From assembly GCF_023074055.1 (NCBI RefSeq), contig NZ_JADPKR010000045.1, forward strand, positions 62,001 through 126,000: a stretch of 64,000 nucleotides of DNA, written 5' to 3'. Source of the DNA: Bradyrhizobium sp. 141 (GTDB taxonomy: Bacteria > Pseudomonadota > Alphaproteobacteria > Rhizobiales > Xanthobacteraceae). Shown here piece by piece: positions 18,201-25,959 of this stretch. The notes under the pieces were generated by a model. That model was not told the origin of the DNA. It was given only the letters and a program-made list of their open reading frames with translations, and did no database searches. A program made the translations under genes and the position numbers. Positions within the stretch are counted from its first letter, which is position 1. The number at the start of each line of letters is the position of its first letter.

Positions 18201-19048
18201 TGCCGGACCGCCGCAAGGGCTACACCCAGAAGGCGGTCGTCGGCGGCCACAAGGTGTACCTGCGCACCGGCGAGTATGACGACGGCCGTCTCGGCGAGAT
18301 CTTCATCGACATGCACAAGGAAGGCGCGGCGCTCCGCTCCTTCATCAACAACTTCGCCATCGCAGTGTCGCTGGGCCTGCAATACGGCGTGCCGCTGGAC
18401 GAATATGTCGACGCCTTCACCTTCACCCGCTTCGAGCCGGCGGGCCCCGTGCAGGGCAACGACAGCATCAAGTACGCGACCTCGATCCTCGACTATGTCT
18501 TCCGCGAACTGGCGGTGAGCTACATGTCGCGCTTCGATCTCGCCCATGTCGATCCGACCGAGTCGAACTTCGACGCGCTCGGCAAGGGCGTCGAGGAAGG
18601 CAAGGAGCCGGACGGCGACGCGGGCCACCACGCCTCCAAGCTGGTGTCGCGCGGCCTCACCCGCTCCCGCACTGACAACCTCGTCGTGATGCGCGGCGGC
18701 AGCGCCGCGGTCACCCAGGGCAATGACAGCGCGCCCTCGGGCGGCAGCAAGGTCACGGCCCTGGCGCACGGTGCGTCATCCCGCGCCGGCGACGCCATCG
18801 AAGGCGCTATCGCGTTGAAGCAGGAAGTCCAGCACGACCTCTCGCCGACGGAGAAGCTGGAAGCCCTACAATGGAGCAAGGCCGGCAGCGCCGCCACCGC
18901 CGTCCCCAGCAAGGCCGAGCGCCGCGCTGAGGCCAAGGCCAAGGGCTACGAAGGCGAGATGTGCAGCGAGTGTGGCAACTTCACGCTGGTGCGGAATGGG
19001 ACCTGCATGAAGTGCGATACGTGTGGGTCCACGACGGGGTGTTCGTGA
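15281..19048 (+). CDS. nrdJ: vitamin B12-dependent (class II) ribonucleoside-diphosphate reductase
   Basis: A 1255-residue NrdJ reduces ribonucleotides to deoxyribonucleotides using adenosylcobalamin to generate the thiyl radical, so it needs no oxygen. The start at 15281 follows AAAGGACGGGG. Landmarks: [10 protein letters not shown], the [10 protein letters not shown] segment, [32 protein letters not shown] with the active-site region, APTGTIG, and a C-terminal cysteine cluster ([20 protein letters not shown] then CGSTTGCS) that should act as zinc ribbon and redox shuttle. The length is typical for the large alphaproteobacterial form. It is monocistronic, with a strong terminator downstream and NrdR-like boxes upstream. 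Confidence 0.95.
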   Translation: MRIERRHTTVGQSPYAGIDFRLTTSEIRNPDGSVVFKMDGVEVPTEWSQVASDVLAQKYFRKAGVAARLKKVEEESVPSFLWRSVPDTDALAALPEKERYVSELSAKQVFDRLAGCWTYWGWKGKYFSTDEDAQAFYDELRYMLAMQMVAPNSPQWFNTGLHWAYGIDGPGQGHYYVDPFTGKLTKSKSAYEHPQPHACFIQGVGDDLVNEGGIMDLWVREARLFKYGSGTGSNFSRLRGEGEKLSGGGRSSGLMSFLKIGDRAAGAIKSGGTTRRAAKMVVVDADHPDIETYIDWKVKEEQKVAALVTGSKINQKHLKLVLKACVNCEGSGDDCFDPEKNPALRREIKLARRSLVPDNYIQRVIQFAKQGYKDIQFDTYDTDWDSEAYLTVSGQNSNNSVSLKDDFLRAVETDGDWNLVGRTTKKITKTLKARDLWEKIGYAAWASADPGLHFNTTMNDWHTCKASGDIRASNPCSEYMFLDDTACNLASANLLTFYNTETKRFDVEGYEHLCQLWTIVLEISVMMAQFPSKAIAELSYEFRTLGLGYANIGGLLMTMGLPYDSKEGRALCGALTAVMTGITYKTSAEIAAELGTFPGYKKNAAHMLRVIRNHRRAAHGQSNGYEALSVNPVPMDLVSCPQADLVSHAQAAWDAALELGEKHGYRNAQTTVIAPTGTIGLVMDCDTTGIEPDFALVKFKKLAGGGYFKIINRAVPAALRALGYRESEIAEIEAYAVGHGSLSNAPGINASTLRAKGFTDEAIAKVEKALPTAFDIKFAFNKWTFGEDFIRDQLGIGAEAIAAPGFDLLQAVGFTKREIEAANVHICGAMTVEGAPHLKAEHYPVFDCANPCGKIGKRYLSVESHIRMMAAAQPFISGAISKTINMPNDATVEDCKSAYMLSWKLALKANALYRDGSKLSQPLNSQLISDDEDEDDAVESLYEKPMAARAAQVSEKIVEKLVERIIVMREREKMPDRRKGYTQKAVVGGHKVYLRTGEYDDGRLGEIFIDMHKEGAALRSFINNFAIAVSLGLQYGVPLDEYVDAFTFTRFEPAGPVQGNDSIKYATSILDYVFRELAVSYMSRFDLAHVDPTESNFDALGKGVEEGKEPDGDAGHHASKLVSRGLTRSRTDNLVVMRGGSAAVTQGNDSAPSGGSKVTALAHGASSRAGDAIEGAIALKQEVQHDLSPTEKLEALQWSKAGSAATAVPSKAERRAEAKAKGYEGEMCSECGNFTLVRNGTCMKCDTCGSTTGCS

Positions 19049-19100
19049 GGGGATAAAACGCAACAGCTATCCTCATGCCCGGCCTGACCCGGGCATCTAA

Positions 19101-19127
19101 AAGGGCGGCCGGAGGGCCGCCCTTTTT
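19101..19127 (+). terminator. rho-independent terminator of nrdJ
   Basis: AAGGGCGGCC (19101-19110), loop GGAG, then GGCCGCCCTT followed by a run of T: a perfect 10 bp stem with a U-tract, 50 bp after the nrdJ stop. Confidence 0.85.
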
Positions 19128-19227
19128 CATTAATGGCTTTTCCAAAGTCAGGCGTTATGACAACCTTGGAGGGTATCACTTAGACCCGAGCCCGATTGCC
19201 AATTTCATACCGATTAGGAGTTGGAGC

Positions 19228-20229
19228 GTGACCAACCAACCCGACGCCTTCCTAAGTTACACTCGGCTTGATGATGAGTTCTTTGGTGGCGCAATTACTT
19301 CGCTAAGGAAACTCATCGAACTCGGCGTGCAGGTGATCGCCGGGCAGAAGAATTTCAAAATCTATCAAGATGTCGACGGCCTCGAGTTCGGCGAGCAATG
19401 GCAGAAGGGCCTCGATGAAGCGGTTGCAAGCGCAAGATTTCTTGTTCCAGTAGTCACTCCACTTTTCTTTCAGAGCGACGCCTGCCGCGATGAATTGAAG
19501 AAGTTCATTACTCACGAGAGCGACCAAGGACGCGACGACTTGATACTGCCGATCTATTTCGTAACGGTACCGGCTCTTGAGAAGCAGGAATTGCTCCACG
19601 AGGATCCACTTGCAGGAGTTATTGCGTCGCGCCAACGATATGATTGGCGCTCTAAAGCTGATTTGCCAATCAACGATCCCCAGGTGAAGGCCGCGGTCAG
19701 ACAGCTATCCGAGAAGATCGGCGTCGCTCTTGCTCGCGTTCAAGGAGGGGCAGGAGCCAAGGCTCGCCAGGGCGTGCCCCAAGCAACGATTATCGAAAGG
19801 CGTCAGACGGCGGCATTTTCTCAAGCATCCAACGTCATTCGCAACGAGGAACCACAGAAAAAGTCAACGAAACCCAAAAGGATCCTCTGGGTCGACGATA
19901 GACCAGACAACAATGTCTACGAGCGTCGCGCAATGGAGGCCTACAACGTCAAGTTCGAGTTGGCAGAGTCGACCGGTGAAGCTCTGACTAAGTTGAGGAA
20001 AATGCAATTCGACGCCATCATAAGTGATATGGGTAGACCGCCGGACGCTCAAGCCGGCTACACACTTCTTAATTCCCTGCGAAGCGGCGGCAATCTTACG
20101 CCGTTCTTTATCTACGCTGGCTCAGACAGTCCCGAGCATCGGCGTCTTGCCTTGAGCAAAGGAGCACAAGGTTCCACAAATAGAGCCAACATATTGATCA
20201 ACGACGTTCTGAACTCGCTGAACGGGTAG
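19228..20229 (+). CDS. TIR domain fused to a receiver-like domain
   Basis: A 333-residue protein. GTG 19228 is chosen since TAGGAG lies 7 bp upstream; longer starts run into the nrdJ terminator. Residues ~4-140 form a TIR-like domain (DAFLSYTRLDDEFF, KIYQDVDGLEFGEQW, FLVPVVTPLFF). Glu89 in SDACRDELKK sits where TIR NADases have their catalytic glutamate. A linker follows, then a receiver-like domain from ~217: KRILWVDDRPDNN (Asp223/224) and DAIISDMGRP with Asp267. The switch Thr/Ser position is Ala-Gly and the conserved Lys is absent, so signalling may not be canonical. Base composition is clearly more AT-rich than that of nrdJ. Defence or stress signalling is inference. Confidence 0.78.
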   Translation: MTNQPDAFLSYTRLDDEFFGGAITSLRKLIELGVQVIAGQKNFKIYQDVDGLEFGEQWQKGLDEAVASARFLVPVVTPLFFQSDACRDELKKFITHESDQGRDDLILPIYFVTVPALEKQELLHEDPLAGVIASRQRYDWRSKADLPINDPQVKAAVRQLSEKIGVALARVQGGAGAKARQGVPQATIIERRQTAAFSQASNVIRNEEPQKKSTKPKRILWVDDRPDNNVYERRAMEAYNVKFELAESTGEALTKLRKMQFDAIISDMGRPPDAQAGYTLLNSLRSGGNLTPFFIYAGSDSPEHRRLALSKGAQGSTNRANILINDVLNSLNG

Positions 20230-20266
20230 TAGGATGGCTGAAGCAACTGCGAAACCTATCATTGAA
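20228..20266. repeat. degenerate half copy of the GTAGGATGGGTAGAGC repeat
   Basis: GTAGGATGGCTGAAGCAACT and the following GCGAAACCTATCATTG resemble one arm of the intact palindrome at 23743-23825, with several mismatches. It overlaps the stop of the TIR gene. Confidence 0.5.
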
Positions 20267-20340
20267 TACCAGCTTAGATGGGCTCCGTTTCTGTCTCCAT
20301 CTTACGCAGCGAATCCACCTCTCAAGCACTGAAGCACCGA

Positions 20341-20445
20341 ATGAAATTCGCCGTCAATGTTCTTACCGCAGCCTTTGCAATTTCGGCAGCTGTGTTTTGG
20401 ATCATTTCAGCGCGCGTTGAGGTGTGGGCTGATGAGTTACGGTGA
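20341..20445 (+). CDS. putative 34-residue membrane peptide
   Basis: ATG 20341 to TGA 20445 encodes MKFAVNVLTAAFAISAAVFW followed by IISARVEVWADELR: one hydrophobic helix and a polar C-terminal tail. The pattern (a Thr/Ala-rich helix ending in Trp, then SAR) looks protein-like and resembles small rhizobial membrane peptides, although no strong ribosome site is seen. It lies between the TIR-receiver and HEPN-like genes, on the same strand. It could be a free-standing peptide, a membrane partner of the neighbours, or chance. The last codons overlap a short repeated motif. Confidence 0.4.
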   Translation: MKFAVNVLTAAFAISAAVFWIISARVEVWADELR

Positions 20446-20625
20446 CAGTGCACTAAATTCGTTCGCTATCGCCGGACCGGCTACTTCGGCTAACTTTCGC
20501 ATGCGTCCCTAGCCCACTCCGTAATCCCGAATATTGATTGCCTCGATCCCTTCGCGCGACAGCCGTGGAACGAACCGAACGCTAGCGTTGGATGCATCGG
20601 CGATGAGACGTGGGGACGTACTGAC

Positions 20626-21531
20626 ATGACATCAATGTTCGACATCTACCACCCTTATGCGGCATTGTTGAACGATGGCAAGCAAGCGGAGGCCATTGAT
20701 GGTACAATTCTGCTTCTCCAAATAATCCGAGGCGCCAATCGAACGTTGTACGATTCGAGCGCCAAAGGGACTCCTTTTTACGTGTTGGGGGCTGCAGCTG
20801 CAGCCTGTCACGACTATCAATCCGCTGCATTCTACTTTGACGCCGCCGTCTCTGAGGATTTGACGCATCATCCCACGAGGAATGATACACCCGCACTACT
20901 ATTTATGCGCCTCGTTCACACGAATCCCAATCAGCGCGCGCACGCTCTTGTTAATGCAGCCGTCAACAAGCTCCAAACGGCGATCGACAGCTACAATGCT
21001 CGCGATAACCATCGGCCCCTCACATTGGATGAACTACGCGCAAGGTTCCTCGACAAGACAATTAGGGATTCTAATTCTCATCGACGCACAATGGTAACCG
21101 CACTTATTTCTTTCATTCTCGAATGGGATTACAGGGCTCAACTAATCGAACTTGCTACCATTGCCTCGCACGAGATATTCTTTATGCACTTGTTCAAGGG
21201 ATGCCTGCTATTTGAGAGCCTACTGAAGGAGAGCTCAGCTTCAAAGGCACGAGGAGGATCACTCGAAGCAGCCCTAACGAGTCTCAAGGTTGAACTGGGA
21301 CTTTCAAAGGAGAACCTGCGCCTCGGAAATACCACCTTAGAGGCACTGGCTAGTTCGCTCGTCCCCAATCAAAGCATTCGCGATGTTGTGGTGACGACGG
21401 GACAGGTGCGAAATATGCTTGGGCACAATCTAGTCTGGCCCGCCGCATCGTTGGACTTGAAGTCATATAACTTGATCGCCGACTCCATTGCCTCAGCGTG
21501 CATCCACGCCATCTCCACATTGTACATTTGA
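20626..21531 (+). CDS. hypothetical helical protein with HEPN-like RNxxxH motif
   Basis: A 301-residue protein. ATG 20626 follows GTGGGGACG; ATG 20635 is an alternative. It has no signal peptide and is predicted largely helical; residues ~10-120 look repeat-like (YQSAAFYFDAAVSEDLTHHP). Near the C-terminus TTGQVRNMLGHNLVW gives Arg262-Asn263-(3)-His267, the Rx4H pattern of HEPN RNases, and an earlier helix (HLFKGCLLFESLLKE, ~188-201) suits the first HEPN helices. HEPN domains occur in toxins and phage-defence effectors. I do not recognise the full-length family. The AT-richer composition matches the TIR gene, suggesting joint acquisition. Confidence 0.6.
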   Translation: MTSMFDIYHPYAALLNDGKQAEAIDGTILLLQIIRGANRTLYDSSAKGTPFYVLGAAAAACHDYQSAAFYFDAAVSEDLTHHPTRNDTPALLFMRLVHTNPNQRAHALVNAAVNKLQTAIDSYNARDNHRPLTLDELRARFLDKTIRDSNSHRRTMVTALISFILEWDYRAQLIELATIASHEIFFMHLFKGCLLFESLLKESSASKARGGSLEAALTSLKVELGLSKENLRLGNTTLEALASSLVPNQSIRDVVVTTGQVRNMLGHNLVWPAASLDLKSYNLIADSIASACIHAISTLYI

Positions 21532-21756
21532 TACTGCGAGTTCGTGGAACTCGGATTGCAGTGACAGTGCTGGACTGCACCCCTTAAGTGAGACGCGGCA
21601 ATTCAGGGAAGGAGATTCAATTCGTGACGACATGCGACCCTGATTGAATGGACAGCGTAATCCTTCGAATTGCCTTTGCGGTCGCCCCCTTCCCTCCTAA
21701 ACTCCCACCCTCACCGGCATGGGTTCCGACGGGCCCGGTAGAAGCGGAGTCAACTT

Positions 21757-22269
21757 ATGCCCAAACCGGAGAGCTTCCCGATCGAGAAGATCTTCGTCCC
21801 CACGAAGCAGAAGAAAGCCATCAAACCCGAGATCGTCGGGGAGATCGCGGAAAGTATTCTGGACATCGGGCAACAGGCCCCGATTTCCGTTCGGCTCGAC
21901 GGAGACCGCCTCGTGCTGGTCGAGGGACTGCATCGGCTCGAAGCCTGCAAGGCGCTCGGCGAGACGACCATTCTCGGCGTCCTGGTCCCGGCCGAGCTTG
22001 CTCAACACAAGCCGCAGCTCGCCGAGCGACCCGAAGTCGAGGCGGAGCGCATCAAGATGGCGCGATTGAAACAGTTGCGCCTTGAAAAGGAAGCCGCAGA
22101 GGCCTCGACGGCTGCCTTGAGAGGCAACGCAACGCAAGCGCCGCGCGCAGGTTCGACGAAAGGCCTGCGCGACAATCCGAAGGCATCACCCGTCCGGATG
22201 TTGAAAGCGAAACCGAAATCATTGTCGGACTGGATCACGCAGCAGAAGGGCAGCGGCAGCCGCTATTGA
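21757..22269 (+). CDS. orphan ParB/Srx-like N-terminal domain protein
   Basis: A 170-residue protein. Residues ~5-80 form a ParB N-terminal domain: IEKIFVPTKQKKAIKPEIVG, ESILDIGQQAPISVRLDGDR, and LVLVEGLHRLEACKALG, where GLHRLEA replaces the GERR CTPase/DNA box of true ParB. The C-terminal half is charged and low-complexity, with no helix-turn-helix, and there is no ParA next to it. It is therefore not a chromosome partition gene but one of the stand-alone ParB-domain proteins often seen on accessory DNA. Function unknown. A weak ribosome site (GAAGCGGAG) precedes it. Confidence 0.75.
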   Translation: MPKPESFPIEKIFVPTKQKKAIKPEIVGEIAESILDIGQQAPISVRLDGDRLVLVEGLHRLEACKALGETTILGVLVPAELAQHKPQLAERPEVEAERIKMARLKQLRLEKEAAEASTAALRGNATQAPRAGSTKGLRDNPKASPVRMLKAKPKSLSDWITQQKGSGSRY

Positions 22270-22270
22270 T

Positions 22271-22350
22271 GGTCGGGCGATAGGCGTAGCGACATCCGGG
22301 ACATCAGGCGGCAAGGCCCCGGATGTCGCTGCGCTCATCCGGGCTACGAA
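22271..22350. repeat. palindromic repeat, CCCGGATG...CATCCGGG family
   Basis: AGCGACATCCGGG (22285-22297) pairs with CCCGGATGTCGCT (22318-22330), followed by GCGCTCATCCGGGCTACG. Other copies are near 25960-26064, 27171-27247 and 30481-30552. Confidence 0.7.
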
Positions 22351-22382
22351 ACTGCCGTTCCGGCGAAGACACCCTCCGCGCC

Positions 22383-22488
22383 GTCATTCCGGGGCGCGCG
22401 AAGCGCGAGCCCGGAATCCATTGCGCCTCGCGTCGTGCCATCAGATGGATTCCGGGCTCGCGCCCAATCGGGCGCGCCCCGGAATGAC
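22383..22488. repeat. palindromic repeat, CATTCCGGGG...CCCCGGAATG family
   Basis: GTCATTCCGGGGCGCGCGAA (from 22383) and its inverted counterpart ending GGAATGAC at 22488 form a long hairpin. Internal segments ending in CCGGAATCCA and starting TGGATTCCGG also pair. It has no coding content. Confidence 0.75.
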
Positions 22489-22565
22489 AGTGTGGTTGCC
22501 ACCGCATGATGGCCGCAATCCCAGCGATCGCGGCCATCTCTCCCTCACCGATCAACCTGGCCCTT

Positions 22566-22832
22566 TTACGCCGCCTTCGCCTGCTCCGGCGATGCCGTCT
22601 CCATCGCGCGCATGTAGAGGTCGAGCAGGCTTTCGCGCTCGTCGCGCTCGTTCTTGTCTTCCTTGCGCAGCTTGATGATCTCCTTGAGGATTTTCACGTC
22701 GAAGCCGTCGCCCTTGGCTTCCGCGAAGACTTCCTTCTTCTGTTCGCTCAACTCCTGCATTTCGCTGTCGAGGTTCTCGATCCGCTCGACGAAGGAACGG
22801 ATCTTGCCGCCGGGAATGGTGATGTCGGACAT
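22566..22832 (-). CDS. gapR: GapR family DNA-binding protein (DUF2312)
   Basis: An 88-residue protein with GAGGAGG ahead of its ATG at 22832. The sequence MSDITIPGGKIRSFVERIEN, then KGDGFDVKILKEIIKLRKED and LLDLYMRAM, is a close match to the DUF2312/GapR pattern: a long coiled-coil helix followed by a short helical dimer region. In Caulobacter GapR binds AT-rich, overtwisted DNA and supports replication and chromosome organisation. The protein is cytoplasmic and nucleoid-associated. Length is normal. It is divergent from a methyltransferase gene, with no operon partners. Confidence 0.9.
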   Translation of the reverse strand: MSDITIPGGKIRSFVERIENLDSEMQELSEQKKEVFAEAKGDGFDVKILKEIIKLRKEDKNERDERESLLDLYMRAMETASPEQAKAA

Positions 22833-22941
22833 GGTGCCTCCTCGCTGACTGAGGTCGCGAAAATGACCGCAAAGAAATGACCAATGTGTTAACCTCGCCG
22901 CTCGCGCATTGCCTTGTGGAAAACACTGAGGGAGCCGTTGC

Positions 22942-23724
22942 ATGGCCGAGCTGCGCTTCGATGACGGTGCCGCCTATGAGCAGATGATGGGCGTCTGGAG
23001 CCATTCGGTCGGCGAGGTTTTTCTCGACTGGCTGAAGCCGGCGCAGGGGCTGCGGTGGATCGATGTCGGCTGCGGCAGCGGCGCCTTTACCGAGCTCATC
23101 GTCGCGCGCTGCGCCCCTAGCGACGTGCAGGGCATCGATCCCTCGGAGGGACAGCTTGCCTTTGCCCGCACGCGCCCAGGTGCGCGCGGCGCCGTGTTTC
23201 AAACTGGCGATGCCATGGCACTGCCCTTTCCAGCGGCAAGTTTCGATGTCGCGGTGATGGCACTGGTTCTCGTGTTCGTGCCGAATGCAGCGAAAAGTGT
23301 CGCGGAATTGACGCGGGTCGTTCGGCCCGGCGGCCTCGTTGCGACCTACATGTGGGACATGCTGGGCGGCGGATTTCCGCTCGATCCGATCCTCAACGAG
23401 ATGCGCGCGATGGGGCTGTCGCCGACGCGTCCGCCGCATATGGAAGTGTCCACCCTTGCGGCTCTCGAGGATTTCTGGAGCGCGGCCGGCTTGCTAGAGA
23501 TCGAGACCCGCGAGATCACGGTGCAGCGGACGTTTGCCGATTTCGACGAGTTCTGGAACGTGGAGACCAAGGCCCCCTCCACCGCGCCTGTCGTCGCGGC
23601 GATGCCGGCGGCCGATGTCGGCAAGCTCATGCAGCGCGTGAGGGCGCGCCTCCCCGCGGACACGGACGGCCGCATCACCTACAGCGCCCGCGCGCATGCG
23701 ATCAGCGGACGCAAGCCGGGGTGA
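22942..23724 (+). CDS. class I SAM-dependent methyltransferase
   Basis: A 260-residue protein with GAGGGAG upstream of its ATG. Motif I is LRWIDVGCGSGAFTELIV (~37-54). The acidic ribose-binding loop is VQGIDPSEGQ, motif II is in TGDAMALPFPAASFDVAVMA, and motif III is VVRPGGLVATYMWD. This is the Methyltransf_11/UbiE-like fold. The substrate is unknown, but ubiquinone-type or small-molecule acceptors are typical. A C-terminal extension (DFDEFWNVETKAPS) resembles those of Bradyrhizobium-specific paralogues. It is monocistronic, ending just before a palindromic repeat. Confidence 0.82.
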   Translation: MAELRFDDGAAYEQMMGVWSHSVGEVFLDWLKPAQGLRWIDVGCGSGAFTELIVARCAPSDVQGIDPSEGQLAFARTRPGARGAVFQTGDAMALPFPAASFDVAVMALVLVFVPNAAKSVAELTRVVRPGGLVATYMWDMLGGGFPLDPILNEMRAMGLSPTRPPHMEVSTLAALEDFWSAAGLLEIETREITVQRTFADFDEFWNVETKAPSTAPVVAAMPAADVGKLMQRVRARLPADTDGRITYSARAHAISGRKPG

Positions 23725-23742
23725 GAATGACGTGACGCAGCT

Positions 23743-23825
23743 CGTAGGATGGGTAGAGCCCTTGCGAAACCCATCATTCCGCGATGACTATTGATGGGTT
23801 TCGCTTCGCTCTACCCATCCTACGA
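23743..23825. repeat. palindromic repeat, GTAGGATGGGTAGAGC family
   Basis: CGTAGGATGGGTAGAGC (from 23743) and the complement GCTCTACCCATCCTACG (ending 23825) enclose a second pairing of GCGAAACCCATCA with TGATGGGTTTCGC. It is a near-perfect 83 bp hairpin. Confidence 0.8.
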
Positions 23826-23872
23826 CTGTCACCGTAACTCTACGCGCTGTTGTATCCGTCAGCACCCGAACC

Positions 23873-24151
23873 TCAGTACCCTGACTTGCTCGAGCCGGTG
23901 GTTGACTTCGTGCTCGCGCCGGTGGTTTGGCCTGGAGCGTAATTCGACGCGCCGGGGCCGGCCTTCTTCGAGGCCTTCGCGTGGTGCATCTTATGTCCAG
24001 GAGCGTAGCTGGAAGCGCCCGGCTTGCCTTTCTTGGAACCTGTTTGCTGCATCTCCTGACCTGGCGCCTTGCTCGATACGCCCTGAGCAAACACGGCCGG
24101 TGCTGTCGCCACGACAACAGCAGCAGAGAGCGCGATGATCGTTGTTTTCAT
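23873..24151 (-). CDS. small secreted repeat protein
   Basis: A 92-residue product with a strong ribosome site (GGGAGGAGG) before ATG 24151. A Sec signal peptide (MKTTIIALSAAVVVATAPAV, cut after FAQ) precedes a basic, Gly/Ser/Pro-rich mature part containing two units, KPGASSYAPGHKM and GPGASNYAPGQT. It is likely periplasmic or extracellular. Such short PGASxYAPG proteins are familiar from Bradyrhizobium, but no function is known to me. Monocistronic. Confidence 0.7.
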   Translation of the reverse strand: MKTTIIALSAAVVVATAPAVFAQGVSSKAPGQEMQQTGSKKGKPGASSYAPGHKMHHAKASKKAGPGASNYAPGQTTGASTKSTTGSSKSGY

Positions 24152-24442
24152 GATGTCCTCCTCCCAAAAGCCTCCGCACTTGCAACGAATGGACCCAACG
24201 CCCGTTCCTCTGAATGCAAGGGTGAGCCAACGGTCGGCCCGGAGGATGAGGCTAGAGCGGCACCGTTGCTCGGCGAGCGAAGGCGAAAGCGATACCCATC
24301 GATTGCTGCGGCGAAAGTGAAGGGTTTCGCAAAGGCCCAACCCATCCTGCGTCGCTTGATGGTGCGGAACTTACTCGACCTCCATGGCTTTGAAATGCAC
24401 TGCCTCCGTTACGGGTTGGCAGTGACAAGTTGAGAGGCGAAA

Positions 24443-24673
24443 ATGTTCCTGACGGGACTTGGCGCGCTGCTCATCTTCGGCGGACTCCTGTACATGCTGC
24501 GCGCCACGATTTGGCGGGGCCCCCTTAGCGGTCGGGATTCATCTCGACAGGTTCGCGGCACGCTGGAACCGCCTCGCCGGGGCCTGGGATTCCTTGGGAT
24601 CGCATCGAACTGGCCGGGAATCGTTCTGATGGCCGCCGGTGTCGTGCTGATGGCGTCGGGCGCGAGCTTTTAA
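24443..24673 (+). CDS. small two-helix membrane protein
   Basis: A 76-residue protein with GAGAGGCGAAA before the ATG. Two hydrophobic stretches (FLTGLGALLIFGGLLYML and WPGIVLMAAGVVLMASG) flank a basic, Pro/Arg-rich cytoplasmic loop. It is an inner membrane protein with no recognisable family. The organisation (short loop, glycine-rich helices) suggests a genuine protein rather than noise. Confidence 0.6.
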   Translation: MFLTGLGALLIFGGLLYMLRATIWRGPLSGRDSSRQVRGTLEPPRRGLGFLGIASNWPGIVLMAAGVVLMASGASF

Positions 24674-24716
24674 GCCCTGAATTACGCCAGTGCTGTCACC
24701 GCAAAAAGCTGCGCTG

Positions 24717-24752
24717 GTCCCGGATTGCACTTCGCTCCATCCGGGCTACAGG
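24717..24752. repeat. half copy of CATCCGGGCTAC repeat
   Basis: GTCCCGGATTGCACTTCGCT followed by CCATCCGGGCTACAG matches one arm of the dispersed CCCGGATG/CATCCGGG family. Confidence 0.55.
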
Positions 24753-24871
24753 CCGCGCCCTCCGCCCTGCTCCCGAGCCCGCCATAATTTTTCCTTTGCA
24801 CACGCGTTGTGTCTGATAGCGGCGAGACCTATCCTTCCTGATCGGACTGCCTCCCATTGACGCCCGACCGG

Positions 24872-25885
24872 ATGGAGAGCGCATCGGTGCCTGACACGAA
24901 CGACCCCAAACCTGATACCAGCAAGCCCGATGCCCCCAAGCCGGAGGAGACGCGCGCCGAGGGCGGGCTGGCGCGGGCCTACGACCGGATCAAGAGCGCG
25001 GAGCAAGACCTGGCGCGGTTGGACCGACTGGTTTCCGGAATGGAACGCGATAGCGAGGGACAGCGGGCCTCACGCGCAAGCGCCATACCGACGGCAGCCG
25101 CCACTCCGGGAGACGGGCTGCCGAAGCCCGATGCCAAGGTTCCGAGCCCCAACGTTCCCAATACCGGGGTTCGCGATCCAGGCTTGAGGAAAGATCCGGC
25201 CATGATGCGCGCCTTGGTCATTCTCGTGCTGGCGATCGGCCTGCTCGGTGCCGCCGTCGCTTCGCAATATCGCGATGAGGCCCAATCGATCGGCCAGTCG
25301 ATCATGGCGCGATGGGCTCCGCCGGCAGCGAGCACGGCCCCGCAGGCATCCGCGGTGGAAAACCAAGTGCAGCCGCCGGTCGTGCTGCTGGCTGCGGCGG
25401 ATGAGCCGAGCCCGTTGCCCGCGCCGCCAGCGCCTAAGGAAGCGGACAGCGCCCCAAAGTCCGGCGCCACGGCGCCTGAGTCGTCGTCATCCGAGCTGGC
25501 GCAATCGCTTAAGGCCATCACCAGCGAGCTTGCGAACATCAACGACAAGCTCGAGCAACTGAAGAGCCGCAACGAGCAGACCCTGCGCGAGCAGGCCGAC
25601 ACCATTCGACAGCTCAAGGCGGCGCAGGAGAAGGATGCGGCGGACAATGCGCGCCTTGCCGCCCAGGTCCAGGCGCTGCAAACGCAACCGAGCGCGTCAT
25701 CGGCGTCATCCGCCTCTGCAGCCGCCAAGCCCGTCGTGCGCAGCGTGGTGAACCACGATGCGGCTGCGCGTGCCCGGGCGCACGTACCAGACGCCGCGCC
25801 ACGGCGGCCCAGGCCGCCCCCGCGAGGCCCGTGGATGCCGCCGCCCTATATGGCCGACCCTTATTACGGCGATCCGGATTGGTGA
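24872..25885 (+). CDS. membrane-anchored coiled-coil protein, hypothetical (paralogue A)
   Basis: A 337-residue product if ATG 24872 is used (GTG 24887 is also possible). It has an acidic cytoplasmic N-terminus with a short helix (LARAYDRIKSAEQDLARLDR). One transmembrane helix follows (MMRALVILVLAIGLLGAAVA), then a Pro/Ala-rich spacer, a coiled coil (ELAQSLKAITSELANINDKL, EQLKSRNEQTLREQADTIRQ) and a Pro/Tyr-rich tail ending DPYYGDPDW. The same plan occurs in the gene at 44306-45367. The topology suggests a cell-envelope scaffold. No enzyme motif. Function unknown. Confidence 0.65.
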   Translation: MESASVPDTNDPKPDTSKPDAPKPEETRAEGGLARAYDRIKSAEQDLARLDRLVSGMERDSEGQRASRASAIPTAAATPGDGLPKPDAKVPSPNVPNTGVRDPGLRKDPAMMRALVILVLAIGLLGAAVASQYRDEAQSIGQSIMARWAPPAASTAPQASAVENQVQPPVVLLAAADEPSPLPAPPAPKEADSAPKSGATAPESSSSELAQSLKAITSELANINDKLEQLKSRNEQTLREQADTIRQLKAAQEKDAADNARLAAQVQALQTQPSASSASSASAAAKPVVRSVVNHDAAARARAHVPDAAPRRPRPPPRGPWMPPPYMADPYYGDPDW

Positions 25886-25959
25886 GTCCGCAAGGCGCGG
25901 ACTTGTTTCTCGCACGCGCGAGCGGATGACGGCGTTAGCAAACGAGCGTAGCCGGACGA

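Noticed and set aside
16751..18769. Long open frame antisense to nrdJ
   Set aside because: Same high-GC shadow effect; no ribosome site or domain, while nrdJ is unmistakable on the other strand.
19140..22269. Prophage or integrated plasmid, suggested by ParB-like gene and AT-richer composition
   Set aside because: No integrase, phage structural, replication or partition gene and no flanking direct repeats were seen.
22383..22488. Possible insertion sequence or attachment site
   Set aside because: It is a self-complementary repeat without transposase, target duplication or integrase; treated as a REP-like element.
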